Numbered from the stretch's first letter, positions 6,929 to 14,852 are shown. The stretch is 18,770 nucleotides of DNA from Oxalobacteraceae bacterium (GCA_947487325.1 CANKWG010000017.1:1-18770); one strand, 5' to 3'. Notes: generated by a model from the letters alone, not told the origin. Made by a program: numbers and translations.

Positions 6929-8016
6929 TGCGCTTCATGTATCCGTCAAAAAAAACAGTCCGCCGTATACAAGGTCTGGGTTTAACGGACCTATTGGTGG
7001 GTTTGGCGATTGGACTGCTAGCAACGCTGGTGATCATCAAAGTTGCCTTGCTCTTTGAAGTGCGACGTAAATCAACCACCGGTATCGCCGATGCACAAAT
7101 GAATGCATCGTATGCGCTGGCAAACCTTACCCGTGATGTGCGCATGGCAGGTCATGGCTTGGGCCCCGCTGAAGCCTTGGGGTGCATTGTGCGACGCACG
7201 CATGGCACAACCGTTTTGCCTGATTGGTCGCTTTGGCCAGTGACGCTTATCGATGGTGCTAATGGTGCGCCTGATACGCTGCTCGTTCTCTCCAGTGGCA
7301 AAGCGCAAAGTCTGACGGCCGCGCAGCTCATTGCGCCGTATGCTGTTGGATCGGACGTCATGATGGTGAACAGTACGCTTGGCATGCTGATCGGCGACAG
7401 ACTTTTGCTGTATGAAAGCGGCAATACTCAGTGCCCTTTAATAGGGGTAACCAACATACCCATTGGCGAATACCGAATACGTCATTCTGCTTTGCCTACT
7501 GAACTGCTGACAGCCGCCGTGTACCAAGAGGGCGCAGCAGTGATCAATCTTGGCGCCATCCATCGTCAACGTTACACCATTAATGCAAAAAATCAGCTAG
7601 TGGTGGAGCGTTACGATGCAGGAGCGGATCAGTGGCAGGCTAGTGCATTTGCTTCGGATGTCGTTAGTCTGCAAGCACAATTGGGTTATGACGCACGAAC
7701 CACGCTTTCTGGTGCGCTTCGTGTAACACGCTGGAGCGCCACCGCGTTCGACGCAAATGCCAATGGTACGGCAGGTGATGCCGATGATCTTCGACGTATC
7801 CTAGCCATAAGAATCGCCGTCGTGTCGCGTAGCGCAGAGCGATCGGATCAGGGTTGTTCTTCTGCGATGCCGAGCTGGCGAGCGGCGAATGAAGCGACAG
7901 GTCTGATGGAAGATACGCCAATAGCAGTCAATATTATCCAAGACTGGGCTTGTTATCGCTATCGTGTATTGCAAGCCGAGATACCGCTGCGCAATCTGAT
8001 CTGGAGTGATTCGTGA
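6928..8016 (+). CDS. pilW: Type IV pilus minor pilin PilW
   Basis: A 362-residue PilW-family protein. The prepilin-like region reads Q-G then L-G-L-T-D-L-L-V-G-L-A-I-G-L, so Asp stands at +5 where nearly all prepilins have Glu. Next come A-Q-M-N-A-S-Y-A-L-A-N-L-T-R-D-V-R-M-A-G-H-G, a hallmark of PilW, and a long beta-rich domain. Residues 275-286 (nt 7750-7785) form an EF-hand-like acidic loop starting DANANG. The C-terminal segment I-L-A-I-R-I-A-V-V-S-R-S and the closing L-R-N-L-I-W match the family. The ATG overlaps the pilV stop, and the TGA overlaps the pilX GTG, so translation is likely coupled on both sides. Confidence 0.9.
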   Translation: MRFMYPSKKTVRRIQGLGLTDLLVGLAIGLLATLVIIKVALLFEVRRKSTTGIADAQMNASYALANLTRDVRMAGHGLGPAEALGCIVRRTHGTTVLPDWSLWPVTLIDGANGAPDTLLVLSSGKAQSLTAAQLIAPYAVGSDVMMVNSTLGMLIGDRLLLYESGNTQCPLIGVTNIPIGEYRIRHSALPTELLTAAVYQEGAAVINLGAIHRQRYTINAKNQLVVERYDAGADQWQASAFASDVVSLQAQLGYDARTTLSGALRVTRWSATAFDANANGTAGDADDLRRILAIRIAVVSRSAERSDQGCSSAMPSWRAANEATGLMEDTPIAVNIIQDWACYRYRVLQAEIPLRNLIWSDS

Positions 8017-8642
8017 CTCCCCAACGCTCAGAGGGAGCAGGACTGGTCGTCGCTCTGGTCATGTTGATTGTCATGAGCATGAGTGCACTGGCTTTGGTGC
8101 GGGCAGTCAGCACCAGCGTTCTGGTTGCAGGAAATTTCGCCTTCAGGCAGGCCGCCGTGATGGCGGCAGAAGCAGGTAGCGAAGCGGCGATCCTATGGCT
8201 GACTGCTCGCGCAACGTCGCCCGACTTATACAGCGATCAGCCAAATCAAGGCTATTACGCAAGTCTTCCCGAGGGTCTGGATATCAGCGGTAGTGCCCCA
8301 GTGGGTGCGAAGGTCGCGATCGACTGGGACAAGGATACATGTAATTCACGGGCCAGTGTCACCTGTGCCAGTGCTTCGCCGGAAACGACCAAGGATGCCG
8401 CCGGTCAGGTAATTCAATACGTTATCCATCGCCTGTGCCGATCGGCCGGTAGTCCTGAGGATTCAGCCAATAGCTGCCTTTTGTACAGGGAGAGCAGTCA
8501 GGTGAGTCCGAAAAAAGGGCAATTCAGTTACGGAGCCTCCAGCAGATTCAAGTCGAATTCAGCTGTTTACTATCGAATTACTACACGCGTCAGTGGACCC
8601 CGCAACACCACAGTTTTTATTCAAACACTCATGCATTTCTAA
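8013..8642 (+). CDS. pilX: Type IV pilus minor pilin PilX
   Basis: A 209-residue PilX-family protein. A short leader (MTPQRSEG) precedes A-G-L-V-V-A-L-V-M-L-I-V-M-S-M-S-A-L-A-L, with no Glu at +5, as in many PilX/GspK-like pilins. The PilX_N motif follows: V-A-G-N-F-A-F-R-Q-A-A-V-M-A-A-E-A-G. A C-rich C-terminal half contains a PilX-like Y-Y-R-I-T-T-R-V-S-G-P-R-N-T strand. GTG 8013 overlaps the pilW stop (GTGA), with GGAG at 8003-8006 six bases upstream, which settles the start. The stop codon lies inside a palindrome preceding pilY1. Confidence 0.88.
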   Translation: MTPQRSEGAGLVVALVMLIVMSMSALALVRAVSTSVLVAGNFAFRQAAVMAAEAGSEAAILWLTARATSPDLYSDQPNQGYYASLPEGLDISGSAPVGAKVAIDWDKDTCNSRASVTCASASPETTKDAAGQVIQYVIHRLCRSAGSPEDSANSCLLYRESSQVSPKKGQFSYGASSRFKSNSAVYYRITTRVSGPRNTTVFIQTLMHF

Positions 8643-8654
8643 TGCACAGTGCAT
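8642..8654. repeat. Perfect palindrome at the pilX stop / pilY1 leader
   Basis: ATGCAC (8642-8647) and GTGCAT (8649-8654) form an inverted repeat around a single A, overlapping the pilX TAA. A further ATGCAT at 8631-8636 offers competing pairings. A second, AT-only inverted repeat (8680-8698) covers the first codons of pilY1. Confidence 0.5.
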
Positions 8655-8676
8655 CGTAAAACTTTTTGAAATCAAT

Positions 8677-11600
8677 ATGAAATTTTTTATAAAAATTTTT
8701 ATTGCGGGTATGTGCAGTTCATTTTCATTGTCCATCGCCGGACCGAATGACATATCCCAAGCGCCACTCAGTTTTTTGGCAGTCAGTCAGGCTAAGCCTA
8801 ATATTTTTTTCATTCTGGATGATTCCGGTAGTATGCAATCCAGTGCCCTGGGCGATGAAGTGACCGTTAATGGGTATCAGAACACCATTGGATATCGTAG
8901 TAGTTTGTGCAACAAGAGCTACTACGACCCAGCGATTATTTATCCAGTGCCAGTCAAGCCTGACGGCACATATTTTCCTCAACAGCAATTCACACAAGCG
9001 CTTTATAACGGTTTTAACTCAGCCAGTGTCACGGTGGATTTATCGAATGAATTCATGCCATGGCGAACGACGTTAACCATTCCGGCATTGCCGGCGAATA
9101 CAGAAAGCGTTCGATATCGTAGTGATTGTATAGCCCCGTCCGCCTTCGGCTGTGCCTTTGATCCCAACGCACCTTTCCCGAACCGGGCCGAGGCCGCCCA
9201 TTATTTCGTCTACACCGGCGATAAACGCAGCAACCTAGGCGATAACTCAGTCGATGATCACTGCAAGGATATCCTGCATGATCTGGGTGCCAGAGGCGCC
9301 CGTAACTGGACCAAAATCATTGTCAGCAGCACGTCTGGTTCCGGTAGCTCAAATGAGCAACAGAATTTTGCCAATTGGTTTAGTTATCACCGGACGCGTA
9401 TTTTGACGATGAAGACGGCGGTTGGCCTCGCCTTTCGTGACATGGGTGATCAGTACCGTGTGGGATTCACCACCATTGGCTACAGCGGAACGGATAGCAC
9501 CAATCCTAATTTTCTAAAGCTGAATGAATTTTCCGGAACACATCGACAGAGTTTTTACGACAAGCTTTACGCTATTGATCCTGTTGCAAGTACACCGTTG
9601 CGGGCGGCCTTATCTAAGGCGGGACGACTTTACGCAGGGAAACTTTTGACAGGCATTGATGATCCTGTTCGTTATTCCTGCCAGCAAAACTTCACTATTC
9701 TTTCTACCGATGGTTACTGGAATACTGCGTTGGAGACGAGTAGCTACGGTCCGAAAAAAATCGATGGTTTGACGAATGTCGGCGACCAGGATAATGATCT
9801 ACCACCGCCGCGATACGATGGTGATAAAAACGGAAAAAAACTACGCGTCGCAACACTGTCGGTGATAGCGCAGCCAGCGACGAAAAACGATACGACTGGA
9901 ATCTACAAAATGGAGGTCGCGGGAAAGTCGCTGATCTCTGATGCCGCCGGAGTCCAGCACAGTGATGATATCGATAGTGATGCAATTCTCATGGCCTTTC
10001 AGGTGGCTCGGGCGATCAATCAGAATGGGTTCAGGGCCGTATCACAGGAAAATAAAATACTGATCATCGCACCGGATGAGATCACGCTCGCCAGACCGGA
10101 ATTGACAGTCCTCGGTTTTTTCAAAGTTGAGGTGGGAGATTTTCAGGAAATTAGTCGTCAGGGCCGCACGGTGGATACGCTCGCTGATGTGGCGTCTTAC
10201 TACTACCGGACTGATCTGCGGTCCTCTGCGCTGGGGAATTGCGGTAGCGCCCCCGAGGTCTGCACGAACAATGTTCCGTCGGGTCCCGGTAACTCAGGGC
10301 CAAATCATCAGCATATGATCACCCACACATTGGGGCTCGGCGCCAGTGGCACGCTGCGTTATCAGGAAGATTACCTGAGTGCCGACGACGGTGATTTTCG
10401 GAAAATAGTGGATGGAACACAGAGTTGGTCTGATCCGATTTTTTTCAATGGCCCTGAGCGGATTGACGACCTTTGGCATGCGGCGGTTAATGGTGGTGGT
10501 CATTATTTTAATGCCCTTAATCCCCAAACGCTGTCACGCGTATTGTCATCGACCATGGCCCAGATACGTGCTGCTACTGGCGCGGCAGCGGCGGCTGCCA
10601 CCAGCAGCCAAGAGCCAGCAGAGGGAGATAATTTTTTGTTTGCCTCTTCCTATCGCAGCATTTACTGGGATGGTGAACTGGAAGCACGCAGGATCAGTTT
10701 GAGCGACGGTAGCATCAGTAAGACGCCGGACTGGTCGGCTGCGCGACTTCTTGACAGGAAGGTTGGAAAATCCTCAGATACGCGAAAAATTTTTATCCGT
10801 GATTCGATAGTATCAACTGACCTAAAGCAATTCAGGTGGCGTAATCTCGACACCATACAGCAAGGATATTTCACCGGTCTTTGTAATGCTCCTGAGCGAC
10901 TTTCTCAATGCAGCTCATTATCAGAAAATGATAAGCAGCTTCTCACAGGTACGCGGGTAGTCAATTATCTTCGTGGACAAAGTGAGTTCGAGAATCATCC
11001 AGATAATGCGAATAAATTATTCCGGCGGCGTGAACATATACTCGGTGCGCCGATCAATGCGCCACCTCTCTATGTAGGTCGTCCGACGTTTCGCTATGCT
11101 GACGAGAACTATGGTGCGTTCCGGGATGTTGAGGCAGTCAATCGACAGCCCATGGTGTATCTGGCTGCTAACGATGGCATGCTGCATGCCTTCAATGCCC
11201 AAAGCGGCGAAGAAGCATGGGCATTCATACCGCCCGCCGTACTTCCTAGTTTATGGCGCAGTAGCGACTTAAATTTCGATAAAAATTTTACCTACCTTCT
11301 TGATGGTGCTCCGGTAGCAGCCGATATCTGCCCGACGGGATCGCCAACTCGCTGCACGGCTCAGCAGTGGCGAACGATTTTAGGTAATGGTTTGGGTGCT
11401 GCGGGGAGGTCGTATTTTGCACTCGATATCACTGATCCGCGTGACCCAAAGTTTTTGTGGGAATTTAATAATGACAATTTGGGTTATGCGATGGGCAGAC
11501 CGATTGTCACCAAGCGACGTGACGGTACCTGGATCGTTGTACTTGCCTCAGGCTACAACAATAGTAATCCGGGCGACGGGCAAGGAAGATTGTATGTGCT

Positions 11601-12486
11601 CGACGCTTTCAGCGGCACCTTGCTCGATACCATCAGTACAGGTGTAGGCACTACCGACAATCCGAGCGGCCTCGCGCATCTGAATGCCTGGGTAGATAAT
11701 GCGCTTGACAATACCGCGTCACGTTTTTATGGCGCGGATCTGATGGGTAATCTTTGGCGTTTTGATATTGATGATCTGCTCCCACCCCAGGGCAAAGAGG
11801 CGGTCAGGCTTGCACAATTCAAACGTCAAATGAAGCTCCAGCCTGTAACGACCCGAGTTGAGTTATCGCAAATTCGTTCCGGCAATATGACGGTGCCCGT
11901 TATTACGGTAGGCACTGGGCGACTGCTGCATATATCTGACCTGACTAATCAGGATATTCAATCGCTTTACACGATCAAAGACCCGCTGACCGAGGAGGGC
12001 TTCGGTGATGTACGCAATAGCGGATTGCTGGCGTCGCGCAGTATCGTGGCGGGCCAAGCGGGTGAGCGCAGCGTCGAGGGTAATCCGGTGGACTGGACCA
12101 CGCAAGTGGGCTGGTATCTCGACTTTGATCAATCTGATTCGCCGGGTGAGCGAGTGACTATCGATCCGGATCAGCAGCTGGGTTTGATTCGCGTCGTGAC
12201 GAATGTGCCGGATGATAAAGTTTGCCGTCCCGCTGCACAAAGCTGGATTTACACGCTGGACTACAAGAGCGGCCTGTATGTGCCGACGACACTTCGCACT
12301 GTTGCAGGAACGCGTGTCTTCAGTTCTACCCTGGCCGCAGGAGCACGAACCATCAAAGTAGGCGAGCGTGCGATGTCTCTGATCACTGATGATGCTGGCC
12401 GTATCAGCGTCATCAATACGTCTGCCTCTGGCAGCGCTACACCGACTGCTCGACGTGTCTCATGGCAAGAACTCGACGAACAGTAG
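8677..12486 (+). CDS. pilY1: Type IV pilus tip adhesin/assembly factor PilY1
   Basis: A 1,269-residue secreted protein. The signal peptide is MKFFIKIFIAGMCSSFSLSIA, cleaved near residue 22. The N-terminal half is vWA-like, with the MIDAS motif D-D-S-G-S-M at 48-53, the PilY1 segment N-F-A-N-W-F-S-Y-H-R-T-R-I-L-T-M-K-T, and S-T-D-G-Y-W around Asp345. The C-terminal half is the PilY1 beta-propeller: I-L-G-A-P from 788, M-V-Y-L-A-A-N-D-G-M-L-H-A-F at 826-839, and G-A-D-L-M-G-N-L-W-R-F-D from 1019. The calcium loop before that reads D1007-N-A-L-D-N-T-A-S1015, lacking the last Asp of the P. aeruginosa site. Residues about 383-499 look like an insertion. ATG 8677 is chosen because it begins the signal peptide; no Shine-Dalgarno precedes it. 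PilY1 caps the pilus, acts in adhesion and surface sensing, and counters retraction. Confidence 0.93.
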   Translation: MKFFIKIFIAGMCSSFSLSIAGPNDISQAPLSFLAVSQAKPNIFFILDDSGSMQSSALGDEVTVNGYQNTIGYRSSLCNKSYYDPAIIYPVPVKPDGTYFPQQQFTQALYNGFNSASVTVDLSNEFMPWRTTLTIPALPANTESVRYRSDCIAPSAFGCAFDPNAPFPNRAEAAHYFVYTGDKRSNLGDNSVDDHCKDILHDLGARGARNWTKIIVSSTSGSGSSNEQQNFANWFSYHRTRILTMKTAVGLAFRDMGDQYRVGFTTIGYSGTDSTNPNFLKLNEFSGTHRQSFYDKLYAIDPVASTPLRAALSKAGRLYAGKLLTGIDDPVRYSCQQNFTILSTDGYWNTALETSSYGPKKIDGLTNVGDQDNDLPPPRYDGDKNGKKLRVATLSVIAQPATKNDTTGIYKMEVAGKSLISDAAGVQHSDDIDSDAILMAFQVARAINQNGFRAVSQENKILIIAPDEITLARPELTVLGFFKVEVGDFQEISRQGRTVDTLADVASYYYRTDLRSSALGNCGSAPEVCTNNVPSGPGNSGPNHQHMITHTLGLGASGTLRYQEDYLSADDGDFRKIVDGTQSWSDPIFFNGPERIDDLWHAAVNGGGHYFNALNPQTLSRVLSSTMAQIRAATGAAAAAATSSQEPAEGDNFLFASSYRSIYWDGELEARRISLSDGSISKTPDWSAARLLDRKVGKSSDTRKIFIRDSIVSTDLKQFRWRNLDTIQQGYFTGLCNAPERLSQCSSLSENDKQLLTGTRVVNYLRGQSEFENHPDNANKLFRRREHILGAPINAPPLYVGRPTFRYADENYGAFRDVEAVNRQPMVYLAANDGMLHAFNAQSGEEAWAFIPPAVLPSLWRSSDLNFDKNFTYLLDGAPVAADICPTGSPTRCTAQQWRTILGNGLGAAGRSYFALDITDPRDPKFLWEFNNDNLGYAMGRPIVTKRRDGTWIVVLASGYNNSNPGDGQGRLYVLDAFSGTLLDTISTGVGTTDNPSGLAHLNAWVDNALDNTASRFYGADLMGNLWRFDIDDLLPPQGKEAVRLAQFKRQMKLQPVTTRVELSQIRSGNMTVPVITVGTGRLLHISDLTNQDIQSLYTIKDPLTEEGFGDVRNSGLLASRSIVAGQAGERSVEGNPVDWTTQVGWYLDFDQSDSPGERVTIDPDQQLGLIRVVTNVPDDKVCRPAAQSWIYTLDYKSGLYVPTTLRTVAGTRVFSSTLAAGARTIKVGERAMSLITDDAGRISVINTSASGSATPTARRVSWQELDEQ

Positions 12487-13049
12487 AGCGCTTGGCGGCG
12501 CTTCTGCTAGCGGTGATTATTAGCGTGCTGGTATTCCGACCCTTGATGATTGGGGAAAAATATTTTGGTGGTTCTCGAGAAGTCGCGGGTGATCCTGCCA
12601 CCATCGCATTGATTCTTACGACAAGTCGCAGCGACTCTCTGGCCACTAAAACGCTCAGCGCGCGGAACGAATCTGTCATCGATACAGCAGACAATCCCTT
12701 GCTTCCCGGTGAGTCTCATGAGCCGATTGCATTCCGCCCGGATGACGAGTCGGGTGCAAAGTACTTGCCGGCATCAATGCTCACGCAGCGTCCCATCGTT
12801 CTATTGGATATTCATCCTGAACTGCCAGAGTCCTTGCAGGGCGTTGAGCCGCAGTTCGTCAACTTGCTTTTGCTGATTAATGCCTATGGCGATGTGGATC
12901 AGGTGCGTTTGGAGACTATTCCCACATTGAGCGCGGCCATGGTCCAGGAACTCCGAAAGCATTTTCAGGTCATGCGTTTCATGCCCGGTCAATGGCAAGG
13001 TCAGGCAGTTCCCAGCGCTTTGCGTATTCGGGTACAGCTATATCCTTAA
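12462..13049 (+). CDS. Membrane-anchored protein with TonB C-terminal-like domain
   Basis: A 195-residue protein I cannot name. A basic N-terminus (MARTRRTVER) precedes one hydrophobic helix at about 11-29, so it is probably anchored in the inner membrane with a periplasmic bulk. Residues about 35-105 are low in predicted structure. Residues about 125-195 resemble a TonB C-terminal fold: L-L-L-L-I-N-A-Y-G-D-V-D-Q-V-R-L-E, a helix V-Q-E-L-R-K-H-F, R-F-M-P-G-Q-W-Q-G-Q-A-V-P, and a closing strand A-L-R-I-R-V-Q-L-Y-P. Its ATG lies 25 bp inside the end of pilY1 in another frame, which suggests translational coupling and a role in the pilus system. It lacks the Pro-rich linker of classical TonB, and no ExbB/ExbD genes are nearby. 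Confidence 0.75.
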   Translation: MARTRRTVERLAALLLAVIISVLVFRPLMIGEKYFGGSREVAGDPATIALILTTSRSDSLATKTLSARNESVIDTADNPLLPGESHEPIAFRPDDESGAKYLPASMLTQRPIVLLDIHPELPESLQGVEPQFVNLLLLINAYGDVDQVRLETIPTLSAAMVQELRKHFQVMRFMPGQWQGQAVPSALRIRVQLYP

Positions 13050-13077
13050 GTATCGATTTTTTCAAAGGGATATTGGA

Positions 13078-14499
13078 GTGACGACTGCTGAATCAGAGCT
13101 AGCAAAAAGTGTTACCCGTACCGAATGGGATAGCTTTGGTGCTATCGAGGTAGAAGCAGCCCATTGGTGGGGCGCTCAGACCCAACGCTCTCTGCATTAC
13201 TTTTCCATTTCGAACGAGCGAATGCCCGAGGCGCTGATCATCGCGCTCGCGCAGGTCAAGCGTGCCTGCGCCATCGTTAATCGAGATCTTGGGAAGTTAT
13301 CCGAACCCAAAGCCACTGCGATTGTGCAGGCGGCTGATGAAGTCATCGCAGGTCTTTGGTTCGCAGAATTTCCTTTGTCTGTCTGGCAAACCGGCAGTGG
13401 CACACAGACAAACATGAACCTGAATGAAGTGCTGGCTAATCGCGGCTCAGTATTGATGGGCAGTGGTACCAGCAAAGATCGTTTGTTGCATCCCAATGAT
13501 GATGTCAACATGGGGCAGTCATCCAATGATGTGTTCCCGACCGCCATGCATATCGCGATTGCGGTCGCGATGGAGCAGCAATTACTACCTGCGTTATGTG
13601 AGTTGCGCAATACGCTTGAGCGCAGGTCGGATGAATTCAAGCACATCATCAAGACAGGACGGACACACTTACAGGATGCAACGCCGTTGACACTAGGGAA
13701 GGAATTTTCTGCTTATGTCGCGCAACTGAGCTTCGCGGAAACCTCCCTCATTGCGGCGATGCCCGCCGTGTTGTCACTGGCGATTGGTGGCACTGCGGTA
13801 GGTACAGGATTAAATACCCACGTAGAATTTGGCGAACGCGTTGCTGACGTTTTAGCGAATACTGTCGGAATGAAATTTTCAAGTGCTGATAACAAATTCG
13901 CTGCGCTAGCCTCACATGAAGCGCTTTATGCTTCACATGCAGCATTAAAAACGCTGGCCTGTGCATTACTGAAAATCGCCAACGATCTGCGCTGGCTAGC
14001 CTCAGGACCGCGCTGTGGTCTAGCTGAAATTCGATTACCTGAAAATGAACCCGGTAGCTCCATCATGCCCGGTAAAGTTAATCCCACCCAATCGGAAGCC
14101 TTGATGATGGCGTGCTATCAGGTCTTTGGTAATGATGTGGCGATCACTGCCTCCACAGGCTTGAGTAACTTTGAGCTACACGTCGGAAAGCCGCTGATTG
14201 CCCATGCCCACTTGCAGAGTCTGCGCTTGCTTACCGATAGCATGCGCAGCTTTGAGCTCCATGCAGTGCGTGGTCTCACAGTCAATAAAGATCATCTTGA
14301 ACAACAGTTGAATGACTCGCTGATGCTAGTAACCGCACTGGTGCCCCACATCGGGTATGACAAAGCCGCCCGTATTGCCCATCATGCCTACACAGAAAAC
14401 ATCAGCTTGCGGGCAGCTGCGCAGATGCTGGAAGCTATTACCGAAGAGGATTTTCAGCGTTGGGTAAATCCGGTAGCGATGACGCTGCCGGATTCATGA
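13078..14499 (+). CDS. fumC: Class II fumarate hydratase
   Basis: A 473-residue fumarase of the iron-independent FumC type, catalysing fumarate to L-malate in the TCA cycle as a cytosolic homotetramer. Diagnostic segments: T-G-S-G-T-Q-T-N-M-N at 105-114, H-P-N-D-D-V-N-M-G-Q-S-S-N-D at 138-151, T-G-R-T-H-L-Q-D with the catalytic His at 197, and the superfamily signature G-S-S-I-M-P-G-K-V-N at 326-335 with the catalytic Ser. All key residues are present. Aspartase and argininosuccinate lyase are less likely given these signatures and the length. The start is GTG 13078, with AAGGGA at 13065-13070 seven bases upstream. It follows the TonB-like gene by 28 bp with no terminator between. Confidence 0.96.
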   Translation: MTTAESELAKSVTRTEWDSFGAIEVEAAHWWGAQTQRSLHYFSISNERMPEALIIALAQVKRACAIVNRDLGKLSEPKATAIVQAADEVIAGLWFAEFPLSVWQTGSGTQTNMNLNEVLANRGSVLMGSGTSKDRLLHPNDDVNMGQSSNDVFPTAMHIAIAVAMEQQLLPALCELRNTLERRSDEFKHIIKTGRTHLQDATPLTLGKEFSAYVAQLSFAETSLIAAMPAVLSLAIGGTAVGTGLNTHVEFGERVADVLANTVGMKFSSADNKFAALASHEALYASHAALKTLACALLKIANDLRWLASGPRCGLAEIRLPENEPGSSIMPGKVNPTQSEALMMACYQVFGNDVAITASTGLSNFELHVGKPLIAHAHLQSLRLLTDSMRSFELHAVRGLTVNKDHLEQQLNDSLMLVTALVPHIGYDKAARIAHHAYTENISLRAAAQMLEAITEEDFQRWVNPVAMTLPDS

Positions 14500-14521
14500 A
14501 GCCACCAACGCCATTAAATTA

Positions 14522-14791
14522 CTACCGGGGTTTACCACGTTGGAACAGATTCACGACCGCCAGCAAAACTACTGCACCCAGCAGAGACACGATGAGTGAT
14601 CCCAAGCTGAAATCATTTTGATTAATCGTGCCTGTACCAAACAAGGGTGCCAGTAACCATCCGCCCAGCAACGCCCCGATAATCCCGACCACCACATTGA
14701 GCAGCAAACCCTGTTGCGCATTGGTTCGCATGATCATGCTGGCAATCCAACCGATAATGCCACCGATAACAACCCAGATGATGAAATTCAT
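14522..14791 (-). CDS. GlsB/YeaQ/YmgE-family small membrane protein
   Basis: An 89-residue hydrophobic protein with three predicted helices (about 3-20, 28-48 and 65-83). Family motifs: I-I-G-W-I-A-S near residue 12, and the glycine-rich N-V-V-V-G-I-I-G-A-L-L-G-G-W-L around 32-46. These transglycosylase-associated-like proteins are often induced by general or envelope stress, but their molecular function is unsettled. GGAG lies seven bases before the ATG (complement of 14799-14802). It converges on fumC across a 22 bp gap without a recognisable terminator. A 7 bp inverted repeat lies in its upstream region. Confidence 0.92.
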   Translation of the reverse strand: MNFIIWVVIGGIIGWIASMIMRTNAQQGLLLNVVVGIIGALLGGWLLAPLFGTGTINQNDFSLGSLIVSLLGAVVLLAVVNLFQRGKPR

Positions 14792-14818
14792 GTTGTCACT
14801 CCAAAAAAGACCTACATC

Positions 14819-14852
14819 GCCAACCGACCATGAATTAGGCGGACAGGTTGGC
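14819..14852. repeat. Inverted repeat upstream of the GlsB-family gene
   Basis: GCCAACC at 14819-14825 and GGTTGGC at 14846-14852 are exact inverted repeats with a 20 bp spacer, and an inner CC/GG pair could extend the stem. The element starts 28 bp from the GlsB-family ATG, in its leader or promoter region. It could be a dyad operator or an mRNA hairpin. The rest of the 161 bp gap up to the SulP stop shows nothing I would call a promoter with confidence. Confidence 0.45.

Noticed and set aside
8804..9840. Homopolymer runs in pilY1 (T7 at 8804-8810, A7 at 9754-9760 and 9834-9840) as phase-variation tracts, by analogy with Neisseria pilC
   Set aside because: Seven A or T bases are common by chance in AT-rich stretches, and the runs are shorter than typical phase-variable tracts. 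The gene is intact.
11863..12240. Minus-strand frame of 125 codons inside pilY1
   Set aside because: Overlaps the well-supported PilY1 propeller coding; no start signals or recognisable motifs.
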